Shown: in pieces, positions 32,373 through 43,800 of the stretch
Layout: the number at the start of each line of letters is the position of its first letter
Position numbering within the stretch: the stretch's first letter is position 1
NCBI GenBank assembly: GCA_963682055.1
Contig: OY821743.1
Span: 31,730,702-31,794,701, forward strand
Direction of reading: 5' to 3'
DNA from: Primula veris
Taxonomy: Eukaryota > Streptophyta > Magnoliopsida > Ericales > Primulaceae
Length of the DNA: 64,000 nucleotides
Made by a program: the position numbers and the translations under genes
Notes under the pieces: generated by a model
Databases searched by the model: none
What the model was told of the DNA's origin: nothing
Seen by the model: the letters and a program-made list of their open reading frames with translations, nothing else

Positions 32373-34592
32373 AGGCCTATCATAGTTAAATAAAAAGTAA
32401 TTGTTCGAGGACTATGAATTTGTAAATGATTCTGATAAATATTATTTCATTGTTGTTATCGAAATCTGATCAACAACGTTTGTGAAGAAAAAAAAATCTT
32501 TCAATAGTAGTCACCGGTGGCTCATGTCTTAAAGCAATTCTGTCTGATTAGATGGTTATGATAATTGATATAGATCTTAAAGGTCTTAATTGTTCTTGAC
32601 ATTTAGGGAATGGAAGACATAAAATATAGATCTTAATAACAACAGCAAAGAACTAAAGGAAAGAAAATTCCAGATGATAATAACGTCACACTACAATAAA
32701 TTGTAAGAACTAAAGACCAATTACACAATTCAAAATTTTAGATTTAAAATTTTAGATTTAGGGATAAAAGTACTTTTATCTAATATTTAGATACCATTTT
32801 GGGTCTTGCTTATATATAACATATGCCCCTGAGGCCTATATTGTGTAAATAGAGTGCTAAGACAAGATTAAATGATACTAATATGAAGATTTTTCATCAT
32901 ATATATTTGGATAGGAAAAAAATTCAAATAAATTTAAAATACCATCTATTGTAGTTTTGAAAGCTAAATACTAGTAGTATACACAAGTAATCAAAACAAA
33001 CGATTGAGTCTTAGTTTTTGATTTTTACATACGGTATCATACATGCATGGGCCTAGATTTAGATTTAAAAAGGTAAAATAAATAAATTGTTCTAAGTCTC
33101 ATACGGGAAGTGGTCAATCTTTTTCAAGATACCTTGAGTCTTTATATATTTTTAAACATGATGATGATCATATGCTAATTAGCAAAAATTGTAAGTACAT
33201 TAATTAGCTTTCTCGTGAAGAATTTATTTTCTATAATATTGGTGAAAATGAATTATTTACTTCATTAAACTAATGGAGAAATCATTTTTTTCCTGATTCT
33301 TATTTCGTGAAGAACTGTTTGTAAGTAGTTCTTAGATAAATAATTGGGGGGGGGGGGGGGGGGGGGGGGGGTTTTTTTTTTTTTTCATCTGCATTTTTAT
33401 TTTCGTAAAATTAATAAATAAAAATATGGGTTTTTCCAAAAATTAAGATAAAAAAAATAGTTCTTAGATGAGCATTTGGAAGCATAGCATGTGAATCTCA
33501 TTAATTATAAGCATGTAATGAACATTAAAGATACTATTAATTAACCTACCCCCCATGCATAACTTAGCATTTGCGTTATAGAAGGAAAATGCAAACTTGC
33601 CAAAATATCTGGGATTGGGAGTGAATACAGACAAGCTGTATTATTTTAAAAAAGATACTACTATTATAAGATATACATACCCACTTGTGTCAACACACAC
33701 TATCTAGCTAGGTACCAAAAACACTCTTGCCGTTGAAGTATGACTTGATCAGAATGTACGTAATACCTAGACTTAGTTAAGTCAATTTTATATAAGTAAG
33801 AAATTATAGATCTTCACGGTATCCGAGGGAGAAGCCAAGAATGGATCATGCTGGTGTCAAAATTCAAATCAACTAATAAATTAAGTAAAATAAAAAATAA
33901 GTAATGTCAAATCATCGTTTTTAGCATGTTTTAGTGAAAATATATAGTGAAAAATTAGAAATTTAAAAAATATGAAAGTGTCATCGCCCCCGATAATATC
34001 CATTTAGCTTACTCGACCAATATCCATATACTTGCGGCCGGGTCAAAGTATGAGAGGTTGACATACTGCAGGTATGTAAACGTATGACTGATAAGTGAAA
34101 AGTTGCATTTTATTTACTTCGATTTCAGCAATGTAGAGCTATCACGTCTTTAAGTTTACATGTGGGTTTGTTGTTTGTGTTTGACTGTATACGTCTAATC
34201 AAATGGAAAATTTGGATACAGTTATAGAGAGAATATATAAAAGAGATAGAGAGTATAGACATATTAAATATAATCTTTTGATCTTTTCCTTAATTATTTA
34301 CCAAATACAGTTTATGTGAAAAGCCTATCATGCTTATTACCTTTTGTCTTAATGTTAATATTAAATTTCGGTTTGGCTATGAGTGGCTCCGAGACTTTAT
34401 ATAAGCATTTAATAACATTTTAATATTATTTTGTAGGAGTATCAAATTACAAACATAAGTTGCATTTATAATCATTAAATTTGAATATATTACAATATGT
34501 TAAATTGAAACGAGTTTGATAACAGTGTCTTGTAGCATCGTTTAAACATTTAATATCTTTCCAAAATCAATTTGTATTTAATGCAAAAATAG
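32373..34592. other. 3' flank of FatB-E, no gene recognised
   Basis: AT-rich. The first ~120 bp look like a 3' UTR. No tRNA, rRNA or protein-coding region recognised. It holds the poly-G/poly-T tract at 33346-33385 and otherwise simple AT-rich DNA. Confidence 0.55.
33346..33385. repeat. Poly-G (26) followed by poly-T (14)
   Basis: An uninterrupted run of 26 G (33346-33371) followed directly by 14 T. Such a tract can fold as a G-quadruplex, but its exact length may also be a sequencing or assembly artefact. Confidence 0.85.
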
Positions 34593-34594
34593 TA

Positions 34595-34828
34595 CTCCTT
34601 CCGTTGCCAATTAATTTTCATTACGAAACTTCATGCAATTTTGATCGGCCAATAATTTGTATCAAAATTGTCGGAATGAAATTTTTTAAAATTTAATCAT
34701 ATAGTTTAAATACTAAATTATATAATTTAGTTTTGAAATTTTTCATTTCGACAATTTTTATACATGTTATATACCGGTCAAAATTGTACGTAATTTTGTA
34801 GAAGATAATTAATTGAGAATGAAGGGAG
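34595..34828. mobile_element. Stowaway-like MITE
   Basis: 234 bp between TA dinucleotides (34593-34594 and 34829-34830). The ends read CTCCTTCCGTTGCC and, inward from the right, CTCCCTTCATTCTC, then AATTAATT on both sides. This is the CTCCCTCCGT-type terminus of Stowaway (Tc1/mariner) MITEs. The interior is partly self-complementary, and no protein is encoded. Confidence 0.8.
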
Positions 34829-36382
34829 TAATATGTATAGTATGTAAATGTTATGTACCTACTACCATATCGCATTATGCCATTACCAAAACTATGTATT
34901 TAATTAAGAGAATTAGTAACCATTTTTTTTTTTTTTTTTTGCGTTTCTAAAGATACATAATCAGAGACTAATTTTATTTTTCCCCTAAGCCTAAGTATTT
35001 ATAGACCCCAAAAAAAAATGGTTGTCAAAGAGAATATAGTACTAACATTAGAGTACTACGTTATTATATATTTAATATCTTTTGACACAAAATAATTTTA
35101 CTCCCTTTGTGTTGGTATTGGATTGTTTTTAGAAACCAATTTTTATGTTTTAGGTCTCCAAATATATAGATTTCGAGACAAAATAATTATTTTAATTCCT
35201 ATATTTATCTTCTTCTTCTTTTGGCAGAAACACAACTTTTATTAAGCTGCAAATAATAGTAGCGTAAAAAACAAAAAACAAAATCCGATCAAAAACCGAT
35301 AAAAATACACTGAAACATTTGTTCCTAAACTTGCACTGCTAAGGAGAAAAGAAACTAGTTCAAGTTTTCACTTTAAATTATCAAAATCAAGAGTAAATGA
35401 GCCTTGAAACCTCTTTTTTTTTTCCTTATAACCCCTCTACTTATATCACCTCTTATATCTCTAGATCAAAGTGATCAAAAAAGGAGCTTTTAGACAATTC
35501 CTATATTTATCATTTGAAAACGGATTTAGAGGTTATCTCTAATTTTTGGTCTCCAAAACCCGTGTTATAGTGACATGACCACCTTTAAAATTCATTGTAT
35601 TTATAGAAACAGTACCTAGAGTTTGATACTCCCATATATAAAATTAAATATTGGCCAATGATAACTTGGTAGATAACCCATAAAGGGATTTTATTTTTTT
35701 ATTTTTAAAAAGTAAGCTTGTTATTGACTAGAACTCCAAATGACCTCTTCCACAACATGGGAAGATAGCTCAAAACTGAATGAGATCCGACAAAAGCATA
35801 ACACGTCGGTCCGGTAATTAAAGGGAACCGTTTAATTACGGTGGTTAGGTTTTCACTCTTCATATCACTTCCATGATCATCTGAAACTAATTCAACAGCC
35901 ATAAACTATAAACAATATGTTTAATATAAGAAATCAATTTAGACACTGCATAATTTTTTACGTGTAGATTGTATCACGATCCCATTCACAATATAAGATC
36001 GTATTACTCAAAAGAACAATACTAGTATATAACTATTAATCATGCCCGTGAATAATTATAAAATGATTGATCTTTATACAAACTTTTACTCAAATTTTTG
36101 CTTCTTGCGTAAATAAACTGCTAAAAGTTGGTTAGATATATGCAAATAATATCGTCTTGCCATGATCCCTATATGCATAAATGCACCTATTAGTAATTTC
36201 CTAATGAATATGAAGAGCTTCTTCGTATAGCCACTTAGGGTTTACTTTGACTGTACCTAAAGTTTGAGACCACATGCATGATATCCTTGTCAACGACATC
36301 ACTCTAAGTGGCTAATATAAATAAATAAGAAATGGTCTTGTTGATATTTTTTATTAAAAAGGCAATAGCCATAACATGCTGT

Positions 36383-36861
36383 CAAGCCGGCCCTAGTATA
36401 AGGCCAAACAGCCTTAGCTGCCGTTAAGGTCGATGAGTGTCAAAAAAAATCGTAATTTTAGTTAATATATAGAATAAAACAGTAAATGTTTATATATATA
36501 AACTTGGTCAATATTTTACATAAATTTAATTTTGGTCCAATGGTAAAGCTTTTTATTTAAATCCTTTTTTGTATTGTGTGAGGTCATGGGTTCGATCCCA
36601 AGGATGTTTAATTTTTTACTCTAATTTTTAGCCCTTAAACTAAAAAAGACTAAATTTGCTAGTAAGGGTTGAACTCTATTATCTAAGTAACTTAAAACAC
36701 TCAATTTAAACATTTTAATAATAAGGTTTGTTGATATATAAGCTACATTTTTAATAGTTAACATATATTTTTATTTGCCGAATATTTTTCCTAAATTAAG
36801 TAAACAAAAAAGTGCCAAATTTTTCACTACACTTAGGTGCGGAATTTTTAGGGCCGCCCTG
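36383..36861. mobile_element. hAT-like non-autonomous element with tRNA-like A and B boxes
   Basis: 479 bp, absent from the other duplicate, where the sequence runs straight through CATAACATGCTATTGACC. Left end CAAGCCGGCCCTA; right end read inward CAGGGCGGCCCTA (11 of 13 match). Flanks are an 8-bp imperfect duplication CATGCTGT / CATGCTAT. These are hAT-type ends and duplication length. Inside, TGGTCCAATGG (36533-36543) fits an RNA polymerase III A box and GGTTCGATCCC (36589-36599) a B box, 45 bp apart. Confidence 0.75.
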
Positions 36862-37239
36862 CATGCTATTGACCTAGATACACATGCACATTTAGAAAAG
36901 AATAAAAAAATTGGGAGGTTGAGGAGTTCCTATTGAAAAATATAGACCGCTATATGAAGTACATAGACTCGTGGACAAAGACTTAAATGCTAGCAAGTAT
37001 GAAAATGTTAAAAAAAAGTGTATGGTAGTTCTACGCTAAACAAAAAATTAGTTCATGATTAATCAAAATTGCTAAATGAATTAATACGATTTAGGAGAAC
37101 TCTATATTTTACTTTATAGTAAAATTAAAATGTAGTTCAAGTGTATAATATTGGAGAACTCTATATGAACTCTATATTTCCCTTAAATTCATCACTATCT
37201 TAACACATCATGCCATACAACATATAGTAAATTCGACAT

Positions 37240-38518
37240 TGCATGTCCATATCATAAACGTTAGTGCGTCCTTGGGAGGTATTATCTTGGCGACTACCGT
37301 TTGTATTTGACAAGAAACAAATGCTAGAATTTATACAAACATTATACTTTTTCCCGGTAAAGTCATCAAGGAAACCGAGCAATTGATTACCTCTAGTTTC
37401 GATAGAAATTTCAAACGTAACTAATAGTAACAGGAATATTTGTATTTTCAATGTTTAAAGATTAGGACCATATGAGACTAAATAGCAGAATCAGGATTCA
37501 ATTTTAGGGGAGAGGGGGACCACATGAGACTAAATGGCAGAATCAGGATTATTTTTTTTGAGGGTGGGGTGGGGTGGGGTGGGGTGGGGTGGGGTTGGGG
37601 GAGCTTAAAAGCTCAATGGTCTTGTCCATTAATCAAAAAAAATTAAACGACAAGGAAAAACTGACTAAAAATACGAATTTATTATAATTTAACGTTTGTT
37701 ATTTTATAAATTTTTGTCGTAGTACCTAAAAGATGCAATTTAATTGCAATTAATGGAAAAGTCAAAGAGTAAAAAATGCTAATTAAATGGATTGTAAAAA
37801 ATAATCACCGGATTCAAAATAAGGATCGTATGGACAATACTTTATTTTAACCAAATGAACCAAGTTACAATTTATTCATTAAAGAACTATTAATATAAAA
37901 AAGTTTAAATATCAGAAATTTTTTATATACAAATTATTTTAAAAAATTTCTAAGGTTTCCTACGCAAAAATAAGCGGAAAGGAGCTTATTCCGGGGTTGT
38001 CAGTTTTGAATTTTAATTTAAATGATGAGTATTTTGGTAATTGTTTGTTAGGAGGATAATTACATTAAAAAAAAATGGGGAATTAACATCAGAATAGCTT
38101 ACCCCTATTATATTAACAAAAATATATACTAAAAAGTTAAATTACCAAAAATATATCTTCAATTAATAATTAATAAACAACAATAAAACTCATTCATTCC
38201 TCCCGATCTCTTTAAAAACCAGTAGGAAAGACTGTTTTTTTTAAAGAGCAAGTGTACCACTGTAACACTAAACATACTTTTATTATTGGAGGCTCTAATT
38301 ATATTTAACTATAACTTAAAAAACTTATATGTATAAAAAAAAGTTTTAAATTTTTTTAAGTTGGAGGCGACACCTCCTGTCACCATCCCATCTCCGTCCC
38401 TTGATGAAACTTCCTTCGATTAAGTTATAATCATCCTAAGTATTTGCTTGTAGCCTTTGGAATAGTTTTGAAAGCTTGGGGAAAGTCAATACATCGCCTA
38501 ATCTTAATAAAAAAAGGG
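37240..38518. other. Extra insertion in duplicated segment copy 2
   Basis: This stretch is absent from copy 1 (compare about 29677). The string TCCATATCAT is found at both edges (near 37244 and 38526), like a target duplication. Inside are two near-repeats of GAGACTAAATAGCAGAATCAGG (37470-37545), a GGGGT array and, near 38380-38400, a GGGACGGAG-type end on the minus strand. These look like remnants of one or more transposons, but I cannot assign a family. Confidence 0.45.
37562..37601. repeat. (GGGGT)n tract
   Basis: Six consecutive GGGGT units (37566-37595) bounded by GGGT and TGGGGG. The + strand has many G4 runs spaced by a single T and can form G-quadruplexes. It lies inside the extra insertion of the duplicated segment. 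Confidence 0.9.
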
Positions 38519-38824
38519 ACATTGTCCATATCATTCTTGAATGGGTCATGAATTAATTCTTTATCAAATGAAAGTCATTTAAGATTTACTCTGACCGTGA
38601 CTAAACTTTAAGACACATGTAATGAGATAATTATTGTTTTTACATCCATTTGATTTTGTCCAATGCAGATCCATCGAGCTCATACACTTTTTTAAAACGT
38701 CACATATTTTAAACAGGACGAGAACCATTCTGTTCACCATATTTAGAAAGTTAAATATCAAATTATACATACGTAAGAAAGTTAAATATTAAATATCAAA
38801 TTATACATAGCATGTGGACCTTTC

Positions 38825-38962
38825 CAATAAAGATCACATGCAATATTTATACCCAGATTTAGTCAATTCTTTATTTGCGGGCTCGCACTACTTCAGATGC
38901 TTTTACTAATATATATACCAAGTCAATGTGTTCAAAACTAAGCCATTCCAACACTATAAATA
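38825..38962 (+). promoter_or_regulatory. Promoter of FatB-F
   Basis: TATAAATA at 38955-38962, 153 bp before the ATG. A-type sequence starts only at about 38810 (GCATGTGGACC); everything upstream is D/E-type flank. CATGCA (about 38837) is kept, but the second RY-type motif (TGCATG) is lost through a small deletion. Confidence 0.6.
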
Positions 38963-39114
38963 CCTTATCTTACATAATAATATTCCCTCAAACCAAACAT
39001 ACATCTTTATCTCACTTCACAGTTCTAAATACTATACTTTTTTTGAAATATACTTTTCATCTCTCAAATTTCCTATCTCCTTGAACAAAAAGATAATAAA
39101 ATTACACATTTATA

Positions 39115-39553
39115 ATGGCCACTGCACGTACCTTCCTACCGGTGTCATCCATATCCTTTCAACACGAATCCGATATGAAAACACCACCCAACAAATTTGG
39201 ATGTTTTACAAATGTATCAAAGCCAGCACCCATAAAAGATTTGAATTTAAAGGCAAGTATTCGGAGGCCGACCAAGATTAGCAGCACCGCGACTAAGACT
39301 CGGGGTGATGAGGTGTCATCACCCTCTTCTTCTTCAACATTGTTCTTGAAACAACTGCAAGATTTGAACATGTTTTTTAGTCCCATAAATCCAATATTTG
39401 AGGAGTCTAAGCCAACAGAAGTTTCTGATAAGGATTTTGTCACCAACTCCGGAAGATTTGTTGAGAATGGTCTTGTTTTTCGCCAAAATTTCTCTATAAG
39501 ATCATACGAAATCGGAGCAGATGGAAGAATTTCCTTAGAGGCTGTGATGAATC
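39115..39553 (+). pseudogene. FATB: FatB-F, 5' part (gene split by element 2)
   Basis: The first 146 codons of an A-type FatB gene plus one base, running up to the LTR of element 2. The insertion lies inside the His codon of MNHLQE, with target duplication GAATC at 39549-39553 and 48488-48492. The frame then reads about 18 codons of LTR before a stop. Compared with FatB-A there is one extra Pro codon near residue 25, shared with FatB-H. Without the element the gene would be uninterrupted, 387 codons long, with no other obvious defect. Promoter and start are intact, so a truncated transcript may be made. Confidence 0.93.
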
Positions 39554-40775
39554 TGTTAGGACCAGATTTCTGGTCTAAACTCTATTTGTTGTCTAATGGT
39601 TTTCACTAAATAATCCTATCTGTTTATTATGAACTAAGACAGAGTTGTTAGGTTTCAAGCAATGTTACAACCTCAGTTACAACCTATGTTGATAGGTTTC
39701 TACAACCTGCTGAGACAGCGTTGGTGGTTTCAAGTACCAGTTGCAACCACAGTTCCAACCTGCTGTTCTGCAGAATTCTGTCTTGTTCTGTAAATCTGCA
39801 TAACTGTTCTTTATTGATTATTATTTGTTCTACAGTATGCAGGATATATTCTCATATGATCTTAAAAGGTTTAATATGCGTAAATTGAGAATATAAAAGT
39901 GTTAAGGAAAGATGTTTTCTAAAAGATATAAAGAGATTAGTTTATAAGGTTATGTTTCCTTTTAATATATATCTCTATTTCTTATGATTATCCTTATCAC
40001 TTGTTTCAATCTTTGTTCCTTATCAAATCAGTATGATATGTTTAAAGATTGATTGTAATATGGAGTTAGGTGTTTCATATATATATGGAAAGATATTATC
40101 TCTAAAAGATATTATCTTTATATGTTTCCTAGTTATAGGAAAAGACTAACTCCTACTTTCAAGCTTGTTATTAAACAGGTATTAACCAAAGATGATTGGA
40201 GTCAATCCACGCTGAAGAATCACGTAATGTTTGGAAAGATTAAAGCCAATCAAAACAAGTCAAAAGCAATCTTCAAGATTAAAGAAAGAAGATTATTTTA
40301 CTTGTATAAATAGTTGATAACCTAGCTTGTAAAAAGTGTGTGTTCTAAATTATAAAGAACTTATTTTCTAGAGAGAATACACGTGAGCTTTAAAAAGAAA
40401 ACAATGGTGGGATGCCATTGATTTATAAGTGATAGTTATAGAGTAGGAGCAATATAGTGATAGGCAGAAAAACCTAGAGGGAGTCTAAGTTTTTCATTAA
40501 GACTTGAGTCATATATTGTAAGCTTTTTATAATATCATAATCTGGGTAAGTGCCCCGAAGACGTAGCCTAGTTAGGTGAACTCCGTTGTTAAATGTGCGT
40601 GTGAATTATTTTCAAGTACATTTAATTTTAAAACAGTTCTGTCCATTAATACACTTGGTTCCAACTGCAGTTCCAACATTACTTGGAACCTTATACACTT
40701 GGTTCCAACTGCAGTTCCAACCCCACTTGGAACCTTACTGCAAAACTGCATCTAGAACAGCGGATAGGAATATCA
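39554..40775 (+). repeat. 5' LTR of element 2
   Basis: 1222 bp, TGTTAGGACCAG to GGAATATCA. TATA box TATAAATA at 40306-40313. A near-duplicate of ACTTGGTTCCAACTGCAG lies at about 40645 and 40690, and most GTTGCAAC sites of element 1 are here replaced by GTTCCAAC or GTTACAAC variants. Confidence 0.95.
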
Positions 40776-40777
40776 AT

Positions 40778-40789
40778 TGGTATCAGAGC
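40778..40789 (+). other. Primer-binding site of element 2 (initiator tRNA-Met)
   Basis: TGGTATCAGAGC, two bases after the 5' LTR, same as element 1. Confidence 0.93.
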
Positions 40790-40834
40790 TTTACACTAGA
40801 CTTTACTTAGTGTTGATCCTGTGTTCTTGTAAAA

Positions 40835-43800
40835 ATGGACTTAATGAGGGAAGGAAACGCCTTCAACAAACCTCCATTGCTTGAAGGAGGAGTAAACTAT
40901 GGAGTATGGAAGATCAGAATGAGGTCCTTCATCAAACAGCAGAATGAACATGCATGGAAAACTGTGATGTATGGATGGGAGGCTCCAACTGCCATTGATA
41001 GTGAAGGAGCACTGGTTTTTATACCTGAAGACAGATGGTCTGCTGATGAAGACAGGAAATCAAGTGCCAACTCAACAGCCATAAACTTGATTTTTGCTGG
41101 TATAACTCTCAGTGTATTCAGGTATATTTCTCACTGTGAAACTGCTAAAGAGGCATGGGATATTTTGCAAGTTACTTTTGAAGGAACTACTAAAGTAAAA
41201 GCTTTCAAACTTCAACAGTTAACTACTCAATTTGAAAACCTAAGAATGGAGGAAGATGAAAATATTGAACAATTTAATGGTAGAATCTGCCACATTGCTC
41301 ATCAAGCTGGAACCTTAGGTGAAAAATACAGTGATGCTAAACTTGTTAAGAAAACTCTTAGGTCACTCCCAGAAAGGTTTGAAATCAAAGTTACAGCTAT
41401 TGAAGAATCCACAGACTTAGATAATCTTAAACTTGAAGAACTTATAGGAAATCTAAGCACTCATGAGCTGAAATTCTTTAAACATAAAAGACCAGAAAAG
41501 GGAATAGCATTTCAGGCTAAGAAATCTGAACCTAATGTCTGTGATAAAATGAGTGATGAAGAACAGCTGGCTTTCTTTGCTAAAAAGGTTTTTAAAAAGT
41601 TTTATAAGAGAAAAGAGGATGATACTGGTTCTTCTAAAAATTTTCAGAAAAGGGATAACCATCTTAAAACAGAATCCAGGTTCAATAATAACTCTACAGG
41701 AAAGTGGAATTCTAAAGAAAATGATAATAAAGACTATAAGCCTAAAGAGATTCAGTGTAGAGAATGTAGAGGGTTTGGTCATATTCAGGCTGAGTGTGCA
41801 AATACCTTAAAAAGAAACAAAAATGCTTATATAACCACTCATAGTGATAGTGATTCTGAGAGCAACAGTGATGAAGAGGATGATTCTAATTTTGTTAATT
41901 TTATGGGAATAATCACTGAAAAAGAACCTACTTATGAAAGTGACTGTGAACATGTTTCAACCATAGTTACAACTGCTCCTGAAATCTATAGCAGTGATGA
42001 GGAAGAACCTTCTGATGAAGACATTTCTCAGCAATATCTTGTTCTTTATGAAAAGTATAAATGTCTTAGTAAACAATCCTTGATCATAAGCAAATTTAAT
42101 GTTAATCTAAAGGATGAGGTTAAAAGTCTTACTGAGAAGCTTAAACTACAACTGGCTGAACTTACTGAAACTAAAAAGATAATAAAACTGATGAATGTTT
42201 CTGCCTCAGAAAAATTAGATGACATGTTGTCATATTCTAGAGGCTCTAAAGATATCAGTGGTCTAGGGTACTATGGTGGTAAAGGTACAGGAAAAACCAC
42301 TTTTATTGAAGCTGTTGCTAAAGCTAAAACTCATAATTTTGAAAACAAGGTTAGAAGCTCAGTTGCAACCAGAGTTGCAACCAGGAATAAAACTCAGGTT
42401 TTTGTAAAGAAGGTTGGAAGCTCAGTTATAACCTCAGTTGCAACCATGAATAAACTGAATAGCTTTAAGGATAAAAGTAACTTTAGGTTGAAGCTGTGTA
42501 ATTTCTGCAAGAAACCTGGTCATTCTGAAATCAAGTGTTATTTGAAAAGAAACAGAAGGTATATTTCTCAGAAAACCTGGTTAGCTTCTATTAATAAAAA
42601 TTTGAACTGGGTCTGGAAAGTTAAAGAAAAAGCTATCTTAATTGCTAACAACAAAGCTGTCATTAACTCTTTGAATGCTGTTACTTCTAATGATTGGTAT
42701 TTTGACAGTGGATGCTCTAAGCATATGACAGGTACTGCAAGTCTCCTAAAAAATGTCACCATTCTTACAGGTAACACTGTTGTGTTTGGAGGTGGAGATA
42801 CAGGTAAAATTGTTGGTAAAGGTACATTAAGCAAACCTGGAATGCCTAATATTGATGATGTTTTTCTTGTAGATGAACTAAAAGCTAATCTTATTAGTAT
42901 CAGTCAACTCTGTGATAATGAAATGACTGTTAAATTTGACAAAGAAAGATGTCTAATTGCTAATCTTAACAATGAATTAATCATGACTGGAGTTAGATCA
43001 ACCAACAGTTGCTATGTGTTTGAAAAAGCTGAAAAAGAATTGCCTCAAAGTAGATGTAATCAAGCCATTACTAATAATATAGATATTTGGCATAAAAGGC
43101 TTGGGCATGTGAATTACAAAACTTTAGATAAGCTTGTTAAAAAGGAATTGATAAGAGGAATTCCTAAACTTAGTGCTAAAACTCAAAGTGTCTGTGGTGA
43201 TTGTGCTATAGGCAAACAAACCAAAAGTATACACAAAAGTACTAGTCTAATCTACACTAAAAGAGTCTTAGAACTTCTTCACATTGACTTGATGGGTCCT
43301 ATGCAAACTGCTAGTATAGGTGGTAAGAAGTACATTCTAGTAGTTGTAGATGATTTCTCTAGATACTCTTGGGTAGTGTTCTTAAAGGATAAGTCTAAAA
43401 CTTTTGAACTATTCAGAACTCTGTGCTTAAAACTGCAAGTTGAAAAAGGTTCCACTAGTGGTAATATTGCTAGGATTAGAAGTGATCATGGAACTGAATT
43501 TGAAAATATCAGGTTTAAAGAATTCTGCAACTCCTTAGGAATATGTCATGAGTTCTCTGCTCCTAAGACTCCACAGCAAAATGGCATAGTTGAAAGGAAA
43601 AATAGAACCATTCAGGAAATGGCTAGAGTAATGCTTAACTCTAAGAAACTTGCCAATAGATTTTGGGCTGAAGCTGTTAATACTGCCTGTCATATAGTTA
43701 ATAGAGTTTATATTACTAAAGGTACTTCCATGACAGCTTATGAAATATGGAAAGGTAGAAAACCCAATGTAAAGTATTTTCAAGTTTTTGGATGTGTTTG

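Larger units (their letters stand above)
34905..38730. repeat. Duplicated segment, copy 2 (between E and F)
   Basis: Colinear with 26877-29900. It carries the right part of the CACTA element (to about 35571), the empty MULE site at 35951-35959, a hAT-like insertion at 36383-36861 and an extra ~1.3-kb insertion at about 37240-38518. From about 38810 on it changes abruptly into A-type FatB promoter sequence. No gene is seen. Confidence 0.78.

Noticed and set aside
36533..36599. A tRNA gene
   Set aside because: Only A-box and B-box-like strings are present. No acceptor stem or anticodon arm can be formed, and the sequence lies inside a transposon-like insertion.
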